Assembly: GCA_963619835.1 (NCBI GenBank)
Contig: CAVEYD010000001.1
Coordinates: 1-62,222 of the forward strand
DNA length: 62,222 nucleotides
Reading direction: 5' to 3'
Source of the DNA: Fimimonas sp963619835
Lineage (GTDB): Bacteria; Bacillota; Clostridia; Christensenellales; CAG-314
Positions 33,045 to 41,876 of this stretch are shown in pieces. How positions within the stretch are numbered: position 1 is the first letter of the stretch; every line of letters begins with the position of its first letter. A program made the position numbers and the translations under genes. The notes below the pieces were generated by a model. It had not been told where the DNA came from, ran no database searches, and saw only the letters and a program-made list of their open reading frames with translations.

Positions 33045-33155
33045 GGCTTGATTGCTTTGACGGTTTAAATATCCCTTGCATACACTTTTGACAACATTTT
33101 GAAAACTCAAACAATATTTCGTTGTTTGTGCATAAATCTTTTAAGGAGAAAAATA

Positions 33156-35876
33156 ATGAAAAAAAGTAGTAACGAAAATGTCGTGATAGATTCGACAAGA
33201 TACTACAACTTGAGTAGTGCCGAAACCCTTGCGAAAGTTAATTCGTCGGAAAACGGTATTAGCAATTCGGAAGCCGAAGCACGACTTGAGAAAAACGGCA
33301 AAAATAAACTTGCCGAAGGCAAAAAAACTCCGCTTATTGTGAAGTTTTTGCAACAACTTTCCGATCCGATGATCATCATTTTGATGATTGCGGCAGTTGT
33401 CAGCCTTGTTTTAACAATTGTTGAAGCCAATAAAAATGGTAAAACAGTTGGCGTTGCAGACTTTGCTGATGTTATTGTAATTGCAGCGGTTGTTTTGCTT
33501 AACTCCATACTGGGCGTTGTGCAAGAAAGCAAAGCCGAACAGGCTATTGAAGCTTTACAAAGCATGACCGAAGCAAAATGTAAAGTTGTCCGTGACGGAA
33601 AAATGCAAATAATTAATAGTTGCGACTTAACCGTCGGCGATATTGTGTTGCTTGAGGCCGGAGACAGCGTTCCTGCAGACTGCCGCATTTTGGAAGTTGC
33701 AAGTTGTAAGGTTGAAGAAGCCGCACTTACCGGAGAAAGCGTTCCCGTTGACAAAATCTTTGATACAATTAGCGGAGAAGTTTCCCTCGGTGACCGCAAG
33801 AACATGCTATATATGGGAAGTTCGATTGCCTACGGACGTGCAAAAGCAGTTGTTGTGGCTACGGGCATGGCAACGGAAATGGGCAAAATTGCAAACGTCC
33901 TTGCAAATGCAAAAGAAGAGAAAACTCCGTTACAAGTAAAGATGAGTCAACTTTCAAAAATTTTGACTTACGCAATTTTGGGCATTTGCGCATTTATTTT
34001 TGCATTTAACATTATAAAGGCAACAATAGAACAAAATCTTAAAACAACGGTAATCATTGACAGCTTTATGGTTGCGGTTGGTCTTGCTGTAGCAGCTATT
34101 CCCGAAGGGTTAGCTACAACCGTTACTATTGTGCTTAGTATTGGCGTAACAAACATGTCCAAGAAAAATGCCGTAATAAGAAAGCTTACCGCAGTTGAAA
34201 CTTTGGGTTGCGCCGAAATTATTTGTTCGGACAAGACAGGTACTCTTACCCAAAACAAAATGACTGTTGTAGAAACCTACGGCACTGACGACAAACTGCT
34301 TGCAACCGCAATGGCTCTTTGTAGCGATGCTCAAATCACTGACGGACAAGCCGTCGGCGAACCGACAGAGTGTGCTCTTGTTAACTACGCATATGCACAA
34401 GGATTAAACAAATCCGACGTCGAAAGCACTACTCCTCGCGTTGCGGAAGCTCCCTTTGACAGCATGCGAAAAATGATGTCAACATTACACAAGGTTGACG
34501 ACAAAATTGTTCAATACACAAAAGGTGCTCCTGACGAAATACTTGCTAAATGCACAAAGATTTGGACTAACGGACAAATTTGCGATTTAACGGAAGAAGA
34601 TCGTCAAAATATAGTAAATGCAAACAAGGCAATGGCAGACAAGGCTTTGCGTGTGCTTGCCGGGGCTTTTGTAGAGTATGACAGTTTGCCGTCGGACATT
34701 TCGCCTAAGGCTATCGAAAAAGATCTTGTGTTTGTGGGCCTTTGCGGAATGATTGACCCGGTACGTCCGGAAGTTATAGGGGCTATTGAAAAATGCCGCA
34801 AAGCAGGAATAAGACCAATAATGATTACCGGTGACCACATTGACACCGCTGTTGCAATTGCAATGCAACTTGGCATCATCACCGATGCATCACAAGCTAT
34901 TTTGGGCGCAAAACTCGACGAATTGAGTGATGAAGAATTTGAAAAGGTTGTTGCAAACTACTCTGTTTATGCACGTGTTCAACCGGAACACAAGGTGAGA
35001 ATAGTAAACACATGGAAAAAGCTCGGTAAAATTTGCGCCATGACCGGTGACGGAGTAAACGATGCACCAAGCATAAAATCTGCCGACATTGGCGTTGGAA
35101 TGGGAATTACCGGCACGGACGTTACAAAATCAACCGCCGACATGGTACTTTCGGACGACAATTTTGCAACAATAGTTTCTGCCGTAGGAGAAGGCAGACG
35201 CATTTACGACAACATTCGTAAGGCAATACAATTTTTACTATCAAGCAACCTTGCTGAAGTAATTGCAGTGTTTGTGGCAAGCATAAGCGGATTTACACTA
35301 CTTTTGCCGTCACACCTTTTGTGGATTAACCTTGTAACAGACTGCTTCCCGGCTATCGCCCTTGGAATAGAATCTGCCGAAGATGATATAATGAATCGTC
35401 CGCCACGTTCAAAAAACGAAGGAATTTTTGCAGACGGACTTGGCTTAAACGTTGTTGTACATGGCATTGTGCTTGCAGCAATTACACTTGTCGCTTACTT
35501 CATTGGAGAAAGTTTAGAGCATAGCGGGTTACAAAGTAATCAAGGTATGACGATGGCATTTTTAACACTTTCGATGGCGGAATTATTTCATGCTTACAAT
35601 GCTCGTAGCATGCATCACAGCATTTTCACTTTAAAGACACACAACAAGCTTTTGTGGGGTGCTATGATAAGTTCTTTGCTTCTTACAACTGCGGTTATAT
35701 TCGTCCCGGGACTTAACGAATTTTTCCACTTTGCAGAAAACGGAAAAGCAATAATTGATTTTAAAGAATACGTAATTGCTTTGGCATTGGCTTTTTCGAT
35801 AATCCCCATTGTTGAAATTCAAAAACTTATTACAAACGCAATAAGAAAGCACAAAACAAAAAAATTGAGTAAATAA
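33156..35876 (+). CDS. P-type cation-transporting ATPase (Ca2+/Mn2+ type)
   Basis: 906 residues, P2-type pump. Visible motifs: TGES in the actuator domain, PEGL in transmembrane segment 4 as in Ca2+ pumps, phosphorylation site DKTGTLT with Asp359, TGD (ITGDHID) and MTGDGVNDAPS in the P domain, and a long C-terminal membrane domain. AAGGAG precedes the chosen ATG; the frame extends 19 codons further without a site. Placement behind a yybP-ykoY riboswitch argues that it exports Mn2+, perhaps with Ca2+, when Mn2+ is high. Ends at a strong shared terminator. Confidence 0.93.
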   Translation: MKKSSNENVVIDSTRYYNLSSAETLAKVNSSENGISNSEAEARLEKNGKNKLAEGKKTPLIVKFLQQLSDPMIIILMIAAVVSLVLTIVEANKNGKTVGVADFADVIVIAAVVLLNSILGVVQESKAEQAIEALQSMTEAKCKVVRDGKMQIINSCDLTVGDIVLLEAGDSVPADCRILEVASCKVEEAALTGESVPVDKIFDTISGEVSLGDRKNMLYMGSSIAYGRAKAVVVATGMATEMGKIANVLANAKEEKTPLQVKMSQLSKILTYAILGICAFIFAFNIIKATIEQNLKTTVIIDSFMVAVGLAVAAIPEGLATTVTIVLSIGVTNMSKKNAVIRKLTAVETLGCAEIICSDKTGTLTQNKMTVVETYGTDDKLLATAMALCSDAQITDGQAVGEPTECALVNYAYAQGLNKSDVESTTPRVAEAPFDSMRKMMSTLHKVDDKIVQYTKGAPDEILAKCTKIWTNGQICDLTEEDRQNIVNANKAMADKALRVLAGAFVEYDSLPSDISPKAIEKDLVFVGLCGMIDPVRPEVIGAIEKCRKAGIRPIMITGDHIDTAVAIAMQLGIITDASQAILGAKLDELSDEEFEKVVANYSVYARVQPEHKVRIVNTWKKLGKICAMTGDGVNDAPSIKSADIGVGMGITGTDVTKSTADMVLSDDNFATIVSAVGEGRRIYDNIRKAIQFLLSSNLAEVIAVFVASISGFTLLLPSHLLWINLVTDCFPAIALGIESAEDDIMNRPPRSKNEGIFADGLGLNVVVHGIVLAAITLVAYFIGESLEHSGLQSNQGMTMAFLTLSMAELFHAYNARSMHHSIFTLKTHNKLLWGAMISSLLLTTAVIFVPGLNEFFHFAENGKAIIDFKEYVIALALAFSIIPIVEIQKLITNAIRKHKTKKLSK

Positions 35877-35885
35877 TTAAAACAT

Positions 35886-35918
35886 AAAAATGAGGTAGCA
35901 ACAAGCTACCTCATTTTT
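35886..35918 (+). terminator. Bidirectional terminator between the P-type ATPase gene and tcdA
   Basis: Perfect 14-bp stem (35886-35899 with 35905-35918) with a 5-base loop; the stem's outer A-T pairs supply a T run on either strand. It serves two convergent genes. Confidence 0.85.
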
Positions 35919-35964
35919 GTTTAAAAACAAGAATATTTGATTTTTTTAATACATAAATAAAAAT

Positions 35965-36678
35965 CTACTTGCTTTGAGTAAGATTGCAAATGTCAGAAAC
36001 GACAACACTTGCCAAAAGCATGCCTGCAACAGGCGGAACGAACGGCATACTGCCCGGCGTTTGCCGTTTTGATGACTCTTCAAGTTGAGTAGGGACAATT
36101 GGTTCTTCCGTAGAATACACCACTTTAAGCGCAGAAATACCGCGTCTTTTAAGTTCGTGACGCATAACCTTGCACAACGGGCAAACGGATGTTTGATAAA
36201 TATCGGCAACCGTAAACAACATTGGGTTAAGTTTGTTGCCGGTACCCATGCAAGAAATTATTTTTGTACCGGTTAAGTTGCAAATTTCCGCAAGCAACAA
36301 CTTGCTTGTAACGGTGTCGATAGCATCAACAACGTAGTCAAAAGAGGCAAAATCAAAGTTGCTTGATGTTGTTGCATCAAACCGCATTTGACAAGGAATA
36401 ACTTTGCAATTTGGGTTTATGTCGACAATGCGACGTGCGGCAACAAGCGTTTTGGGGTTGCCTATTGTAGAGTGCAAAGCATATAGTTGTCTGTTCAAAT
36501 TGCTTTCAGCAATAAAGTCGTCATCGACAATGGTTAATGTGCCGACTCCCGAACGCGCAAGAATTTCGGCCGTGTAACTACCGACACCGCCTAAACCGAA
36601 AACAGCGACATGACTGTTTTTTAGTTTTTGGACAGATTCGCTTCCTATTAACATTTCCGTTCTGCAAAATTGCGACAT
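35965..36678 (-). CDS. tcdA: tRNA threonylcarbamoyladenosine dehydratase (TcdA)
   Basis: 237 residues, E1-like ThiF fold. TcdA cyclises t6A37 to ct6A in ANN-decoding tRNAs using ATP. The nucleotide-binding loop VFGLGGVGSY (about 28-37), the DDDFIAESNLNRQ segment, and the zinc pair C-PLC are visible, and the protein ends in a membrane-facing helix typical of the family. The ATG is chosen for GGAGAAAAT in front; the frame extends 11 codons further. Single gene with a shared terminator. Confidence 0.9.
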   Translation of the reverse strand: MSQFCRTEMLIGSESVQKLKNSHVAVFGLGGVGSYTAEILARSGVGTLTIVDDDFIAESNLNRQLYALHSTIGNPKTLVAARRIVDINPNCKVIPCQMRFDATTSSNFDFASFDYVVDAIDTVTSKLLLAEICNLTGTKIISCMGTGNKLNPMLFTVADIYQTSVCPLCKVMRHELKRRGISALKVVYSTEEPIVPTQLEESSKRQTPGSMPFVPPVAGMLLASVVVSDICNLTQSK

Positions 36679-36825
36679 ATTTTCTCCGTTGATATAAAAA
36701 ATTGCTTGCAAGTTTTTTTTTGAGAATTCTTACTTTTATTACACAAATTAACTTAAAAAAAATTACACGTTTTTTCGATCTTTACAAAAGCATTTTACTA
36801 CTTGTTTTGCGACATTGTCAAGAAT

Positions 36826-36866
36826 AAAAAAAACAAAAACACTGCCACTTAAATTAAGCGACAGTG
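36826..36866 (-). terminator. Terminator after the HMA gene
   Basis: On the minus strand all 11 stem positions pair (with G-T wobbles), whereas on the plus strand two become mismatches; a long T-rich tail follows on the minus strand. It ends the ABC exporter-HMA unit. Confidence 0.75.
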
Positions 36867-36940
36867 CTTTTGTGCGTTTATAAATTTTGGAGAAAAAACT
36901 TATCTTATTAAAAGCAAACTAATGTTTGCACTAAGGTTGA

Positions 36941-37198
36941 CTATTTTTTGAAAATACCAAATAGCCCCTTGTGATTGTACTCTTCGTATGTGATTTCGCC
37001 GACCAAGTAACCATCGGCACAAATTGCTGAACGCAGTTTTGTTTCGTCTATGGGTTTTTCCGACACAATTACAACATTACCTTTTGTGTGAGAAGCATTT
37101 ACTTTTTTTACGTCAAAATTTTTACGAACGATATCGTTCACATGCGTTTCGCACATTCCGCAACGCATTCCGTCTATTTTTGCAACTGTTTTTATCAT
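36941..37198 (-). CDS. Small heavy-metal-associated (HMA) domain protein
   Basis: 85 residues: one ferredoxin-like HMA domain with the metal-binding pair in GMRCGMCETHV (Cys13 and Cys16), as in copper chaperones, plus a short extra tail KGLFGIFKK. GGAGG precedes the chosen ATG. It lies 11 bases after the FtsX-type permease gene, so it is transcribed with the ABC exporter rather than with a copper ATPase. Metal and partner unknown. Confidence 0.88.
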   Translation of the reverse strand: MIKTVAKIDGMRCGMCETHVNDIVRKNFDVKKVNASHTKGNVVIVSEKPIDETKLRSAICADGYLVGEITYEEYNHKGLFGIFKK

Positions 37199-37209
37199 TG
37201 CAACCTCCT

Positions 37210-39483
37210 TTATTCGGCACACTTAAGTGCCTCAACCATGTTGATTTTTTTATTTTTTCGCGATACTAACAAACTTACGAATAACGACAGACCTACAGTA
37301 AGTACTATCGTTATAATCAGTGACAAAGCGCTGAGCGCCCAACTCATCTCATACTCACTGGCAAGTGCCAAAATTACCACTTTTACGACTGCCATTCCAA
37401 CAGGAATTCCAACAATAATGCCCAATATCGTTACCCACAAATTTTGACTAACAAGAAGTTTGGCAATTTGCCCATCCTTAAAACCAACTACTTTTAATGT
37501 TGCCATTTCTCTGTAGCGTTCGGCATAACTCATTGTGCCTAAATTGTAGAGCACCACAACGCCCATGATAAGAGCAGCAACTACTAAAACTATAATGCAC
37601 ATCGTAGATAGTTCCATCATGCTATCAAAAGATCCCATGATTTCAGATTTAGTTTGAATCGTCTTTATTTCGGAATTCGTTTCTATTTGGCTTGCTTCCG
37701 TTTGAGTGTAAATTGAGCCTATTGTATACAATATAGAATTTGCATCTGCATAATCCTTACTTACAACTATACTTTCCGAAATAGAGCTGATTATTCCGAC
37801 AATTTTTAATGTATATTTTTCGTCTGTTTGATAAGGACTTATTGTTACAGTAGAACCAACTTTGAGATTAAACTCATCTGCAATTCGCCTGCAGACATAT
37901 GCTCCGCTACCATCAATTGGTACAATATTGTAGTTGTCATCTAAAAAGCGAACCGTATCATTTGTGATGGAATACACATCAAGCGAAACTGATTTTTCAC
38001 CATTTATTTCCACATAAACGCTAGCACTCCAATCTCCGTCGTACTTGTTGGCAATTTCAGTAGCTTTTGATGAAGCAACCCCATCGACCAAATAAATACG
38101 CGAATTATAGTTCATTGCCTTTTCGTAGTAATCTGAAATAAATTTATTGAGAGTATCACTCATTCCAAGACCACCAATGATTAACGTAGTACATCCAACA
38201 ATACCCAAAAAACTCATTGATGTACGTGCAAAATGTCTAAGCACATCTCTTAAATTCCACTTTGTACCGAAACTAAGTTTGCTCCAAAATTTAGTTCGCT
38301 CTAAAAGTAATTTGCGTGCCTTAGGCGGAACATATGGACGCAAAGCATCCGCAGCTGTCCCCTTTAAAATTTGTTTAACAGACATAAAGCCAACAAGCAC
38401 TAGCAACAAATTGATTGCGACAAGAACAAACGGGCAGTATATTGGACAAACATAATTCCATTGAGGTAAATCAAGGTAAGTATACATAGCAGTGCCCGGC
38501 CTAATAAGCAACAACACTATGCCATACCCCAACGCAATACCCAAAATTGTTCCTAACACTCCGACTATAAGGGCATAAAAGGAATAATGAAATAATATCC
38601 GTCTATCTTTAAAACCAAGTGCCTTTAATGTACCGATTTGTGTCTTTTCCTTTGCGGCCAATCGACGCATGGTTGTTACCATGGTAAGAACAGCAATTAA
38701 CAAAAACAATGCAGGTAATATTGTGCCGAGCGTTTTACCTTCTTCGGTTTCACTTTCTGCACCGGCATAAGATACTGATTGCGTTTTATCTGTGACAAGC
38801 GTAGTTTTACCTAATGCAGAGTTTACCGCAGACTGAAAATCGTCCTTGTCCATAACAGACAGAACATGTATCTGCGGATAGAAATCAATTCCCACATAAT
38901 GATTGTAGGTAGCCGGGGAAATATAAGCATAACCATACATTGAGTAATCCGGCATAATTTGAGATTCATCTCGGATACAAATCATGTGTTCGCTAGATTT
39001 GATTAGTCCTTTTACTTGCAAATTTAGTGTATAACTCCCATAAGTTAAAGTTATGCTTTCCCCTATTGCAATATCATTTTTTTCTGCATATGCTTTTGCA
39101 AGCCAAATATCACTTTGGGAAGATTCGTCATAGGCTTCACCTTCAACCACCAAGAAGTTTGAAACATCTTTGTTTTCCGTAACCGAAAGTGCAATTTTCT
39201 TTTCACCATGAGCGACGTCTATAGAAATATATCTACCAGCTTTATCCACACCACTTATTTCCTCGATTTTTTTTACATCGTCCGTCGAAAAGCCTGATTC
39301 ACTAGTTAAACGAAAATCCGCATAATTAGTATCGAACATAAACTTTGATGTGCTGTTCTCAATAGTTTTCCACTCCATGTTAAAACCGAAGAATATGCCG
39401 ACGCCCAACACAATCATTATTATCATTGAGATAAATTGGGCTTTATACTGTCCCATTGTGCGCCATAATTTTTTAAACAACAT
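37210..39483 (-). CDS. FtsX/MacB-type ABC transporter permease
   Basis: 757 residues, two FtsX-type modules: a first transmembrane helix (about 17-36), a large extracytoplasmic domain (about 45-245), three helices, then a second helix, extracytoplasmic domain and three more helices. Such permeases export lipids, peptides or antibiotics, or work as mechanotransmitters. The ATG at 39481-39483 follows the ATPase stop by two bases; the frame's longer GTG start lies inside the ATPase gene. Downstream is the HMA gene. Confidence 0.88.
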   Translation of the reverse strand: MLFKKLWRTMGQYKAQFISMIIMIVLGVGIFFGFNMEWKTIENSTSKFMFDTNYADFRLTSESGFSTDDVKKIEEISGVDKAGRYISIDVAHGEKKIALSVTENKDVSNFLVVEGEAYDESSQSDIWLAKAYAEKNDIAIGESITLTYGSYTLNLQVKGLIKSSEHMICIRDESQIMPDYSMYGYAYISPATYNHYVGIDFYPQIHVLSVMDKDDFQSAVNSALGKTTLVTDKTQSVSYAGAESETEEGKTLGTILPALFLLIAVLTMVTTMRRLAAKEKTQIGTLKALGFKDRRILFHYSFYALIVGVLGTILGIALGYGIVLLLIRPGTAMYTYLDLPQWNYVCPIYCPFVLVAINLLLVLVGFMSVKQILKGTAADALRPYVPPKARKLLLERTKFWSKLSFGTKWNLRDVLRHFARTSMSFLGIVGCTTLIIGGLGMSDTLNKFISDYYEKAMNYNSRIYLVDGVASSKATEIANKYDGDWSASVYVEINGEKSVSLDVYSITNDTVRFLDDNYNIVPIDGSGAYVCRRIADEFNLKVGSTVTISPYQTDEKYTLKIVGIISSISESIVVSKDYADANSILYTIGSIYTQTEASQIETNSEIKTIQTKSEIMGSFDSMMELSTMCIIVLVVAALIMGVVVLYNLGTMSYAERYREMATLKVVGFKDGQIAKLLVSQNLWVTILGIIVGIPVGMAVVKVVILALASEYEMSWALSALSLIITIVLTVGLSLFVSLLVSRKNKKINMVEALKCAE

Positions 39484-39485
39484 AA

Positions 39486-40187
39486 TTACCACTCCACTTC
39501 TTCGGCACTCAATGGATTGTGTTGTTCTTCACAAGATACAACTTGTCCGTTTTTAACGCGAACAACGACGTCTGCCATTTTAGCAATATTTTGATTGTGC
39601 GTCACTATAATTATTGTTTTACCATATTCCTTTGCCATTTTAAGCAATAGCTTAAGCACCATTACCCCGGTTTGAGAATCTAAAGCGCCTGTCGGTTCAT
39701 CGCACAACAATATTTTTGGATTTTTTGCAAGGGCACGAGCAATTGAGACACGCTGTTGTTCACCACCTGATAGCTCTACAGGAAAATTGTTGATATGGTC
39801 GAGCAAACCTACTTCATCAATTATTTTTTCTGCCGACAATGCATTTGGCGCGATCTCCTTTACAAGCTCCACGTTTTCTTTCACTGTAAGAGTTGGAATA
39901 AGATTATAAAACTGAAAAACAAAACCAACTGTTGAAGCTCGATACTCTGCAAGCTGATTGTTTGTTAATGCAGAAATGTCTTTCCCGTCCACTTTAATTG
40001 TGCCTTCTGTAGGGCTATCTAAGCCACCAAGCAAGTTAAGTAAAGTGCTTTTTCCTGCACCGCTTGGTCCCAAAACAACCACAAAGTTACCTTCGTCTAA
40101 ACTTAAATTGACTTTATTTAATGCATACAATGTGTGATCACCCGTGGTATACACTCGAGAAACATTTTTTAATTCTACTAATGCCAT
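39486..40187 (-). CDS. MacB/LolD-type ABC transporter ATPase
   Basis: 233 residues. Walker A GPSGAGKST, Q-loop FQFYNLIP, signature LSGGEQQR, Walker B ILLCDEPTGALD and the H-loop THN are all present. AGGAG precedes the ATG. Drives the FtsX-type permease encoded two bases downstream. Promoter with flanking palindromes at 40233-40316. Confidence 0.95.
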   Translation of the reverse strand: MALVELKNVSRVYTTGDHTLYALNKVNLSLDEGNFVVVLGPSGAGKSTLLNLLGGLDSPTEGTIKVDGKDISALTNNQLAEYRASTVGFVFQFYNLIPTLTVKENVELVKEIAPNALSAEKIIDEVGLLDHINNFPVELSGGEQQRVSIARALAKNPKILLCDEPTGALDSQTGVMVLKLLLKMAKEYGKTIIIVTHNQNIAKMADVVVRVKNGQVVSCEEQHNPLSAEEVEW

Positions 40188-40232
40188 ACTATCTCCTATC
40201 TTAATTATACAAAAGCCACATGTTGTTAAAAT

Positions 40233-40248
40233 GTGAATTTTTATTCAC
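40233..40248 (-). promoter_or_regulatory. Palindrome just downstream of the ABC exporter promoter
   Basis: GTGAAT/ATTCAC inverted repeat with a four-base centre, close to the expected transcription start. Fits a repressor site; the regulator is not in the window. Confidence 0.55.
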
Positions 40249-40259
40249 GTTTCGAGTAT

Positions 40260-40288
40260 ACTATATCACGACAAATTTTAAACGTCAA
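40260..40288 (-). promoter_or_regulatory. Promoter of the ABC exporter operon
   Basis: TTGACG (40283-40288) and TATAGT (40260-40265) on the minus strand, 17 bases apart. Confidence 0.75.
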
Positions 40289-40290
40289 CC

Positions 40291-40316
40291 AAAATATGAA
40301 ACATTTTTCATATTTT
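40291..40316 (-). promoter_or_regulatory. Palindrome just upstream of the ABC exporter -35 box
   Basis: Perfect 11-bp inverted repeat AAAATATGAAA/TTTCATATTTT with a four-base centre, ending three bases from the -35 box. It could bind an activator or a response regulator. Between here and 40500 I see nothing else. Confidence 0.5.
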
Positions 40317-40512
40317 TTGTGGTTTGTTTCGCTTTTTCGCTATTTTCTTTTTTTACTTTTGACTTTATTCAATTTTGTTTCTTTGTCTGCGTTGCTTTTA
40401 TGTCTTTAAACTTTAAGTCATACTTAACTTTATATGCAAAAAAATTGTAACAAGACAAAAATTTAAGCAATCAAAATCAATCATTTCTTTTCTTGGGAAT
40501 TTTTAACAAAAA

Positions 40513-40546
40513 AAAGCAAGCTGAATAAATCAACTTGCATTAAATA
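40513..40546 (-). terminator. Terminator after the 32-codon mini-gene
   Basis: On the minus strand a 9-bp stem GCAAGTTGA/TCAGCTTGC with one G-T pair, followed by TTTTTTTT, 20 to 50 bases after the mini-gene stop. Confidence 0.8.
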
Positions 40547-40559
40547 TTATTTATGCTCG

Positions 40560-40658
40560 CTATGTCGCAAATTTTTCAACTGCAAACATTTTGTGGTTAC
40601 CAAAAATCTTTGAAATACCTTCGTCAACATCTAAAACATTATTATGGATCTCCGCCAT
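40560..40658 (-). CDS. 32-residue mini-gene resembling the start of an Hpt domain
   Basis: Encodes a short peptide containing VLDVDEGISKIFGNHKMF, which resembles the first helix of histidine-phosphotransfer (Hpt) domains, but stops before the phospho-His. It has a promoter (TTGACA at 40718-40723, TATAGC-like box at 40696-40701, 16 bases apart), a GGAGAAAGG site and a good terminator. It may be a decayed Hpt gene whose end was lost, or a real small peptide. Hpt likeness is by eye and weak. Confidence 0.45.
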   Translation of the reverse strand: MAEIHNNVLDVDEGISKIFGNHKMFAVEKFAT

Positions 40659-40824
40659 AGGTATACCCTTTCTCCAATTATTTTCCTTTTCTATCGCTAT
40701 AACAAGGCTGACAAAATTGTCAAATTGTGGGCAGATGGTAAGCATGTTTTTTTTCGAACAACGATAAACACGTTATCAAAAAACGAGACGTCTTACTTGC
40801 ACATATCAATTTTATCCACAAAAG

Positions 40825-41874
40825 TTATTTTGCAGGCTTTAAACAAGATATCAACTCACTGACTGATAATTTTGCATAACATACGTACTGGTCGCAGGCA
40901 CCATAATAGAGGTTTATCTCGTCGCCGTTTACGTTGCAACCACAAGAAAAAATGACATTTGGCATAAAGCCTCTTTTCTCATAGTTCTCTTGTGGCACCA
41001 TGATTGCTTCTTCCGATCGAGCAAGAATTACTGAAGGATCATTCTTATCTAAAAGCACTGCTCCTAATTTATATACATTGTCTATAGTCGCGCCATGATA
41101 AATTTCAAGCCATCCTTGCTCCGTCAAAAACGGAACACAGCTTGCGCCAATACGGGCGGAATCAAAATTATTTTCGCGTAGAGTCATAAACAGTTTATGT
41201 TTTCCCCAGCAAAGCAAATCGGACGAATATGACATCCATATACCTGGCCGCTTAAAATATGCTGATTCCGGACGACTTAAAGCAATATATTCGTCATTTA
41301 TCTTTTTCGGAAATATTACCACGTCTTTATTATCCGGCAAGAAGATAGGACCGTATTTTGTGATGGTTTCAAAATCTTTTGTGGATGCAAGCATTGTACA
41401 AATTCCGTCACCGGACACACCACTGTAGTTTATATAATAGGTATCTTCAATTTTTGTTATTCTTGCGTCTTCCACTCCGTACAATTCAAATTGATTGTCT
41501 CCAATAATAAGTGGTTTTGAATTTACATCAAAATTTACCCCATCCAAAGATGTCGCCAAAGCCAAATAGGACAACGTTGTCAAATAAACTTTCCCATTTT
41601 TTCTTACCAGTCTCACATCAGAAAAATCACACGAAGAATCAGTTTTATCAAAATAAACAATATCAAATTTTCTTTTTATTGGATTGTAGATTGGCACTCC
41701 CACAAAGCCTTCCCGCTCCTTAGCAGAAACCGCAACCCTCACTAATAGGATAACCTTTCCGTTAAATACACAGACTCCTGGGTTTAATACAAGTTGAACT
41801 CTTAAGTTTTCATCGCATGGAACAAAATCACCTGCCGTAAGTATGGGGTTATCTTTATATCTTTTTATTGTCAT
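40825..41874 (-). CDS. GH130-family glycoside phosphorylase/hydrolase
   Basis: 349 residues, five-bladed propeller family GH130, most members of which phosphorolyse beta-mannosides such as mannosyl-glucose or mannobiose. Visible landmarks: KRYKDNPIL at the start, the GVEDARI stretch with the conserved Asp, SRPESAYFKRPGIWMSYSSD, and IYHGAT near the end. No signal peptide, so cytoplasmic. The ATG is chosen for AAGGA upstream and lies two bases after the AraC stop, so translation is coupled. Last gene of the sugar operon. Exact sugar not readable. Confidence 0.87.
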   Translation of the reverse strand: MTIKRYKDNPILTAGDFVPCDENLRVQLVLNPGVCVFNGKVILLVRVAVSAKEREGFVGVPIYNPIKRKFDIVYFDKTDSSCDFSDVRLVRKNGKVYLTTLSYLALATSLDGVNFDVNSKPLIIGDNQFELYGVEDARITKIEDTYYINYSGVSGDGICTMLASTKDFETITKYGPIFLPDNKDVVIFPKKINDEYIALSRPESAYFKRPGIWMSYSSDLLCWGKHKLFMTLRENNFDSARIGASCVPFLTEQGWLEIYHGATIDNVYKLGAVLLDKNDPSVILARSEEAIMVPQENYEKRGFMPNVIFSCGCNVNGDEINLYYGACDQYVCYAKLSVSELISCLKPAK

Positions 41875-41876
41875 TT

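Noticed and set aside
32823..33110. Minus-strand frame of 95 codons over the P-type ATPase leader
   Set aside because: It lies on the complement of the riboswitch and terminator and has no start signals.
40220..40450. Plus-strand frame of 76 codons between the ABC exporter and the mini-gene
   Set aside because: Covers the exporter promoter and palindromes; the product is Phe-rich and has no ribosome binding site.
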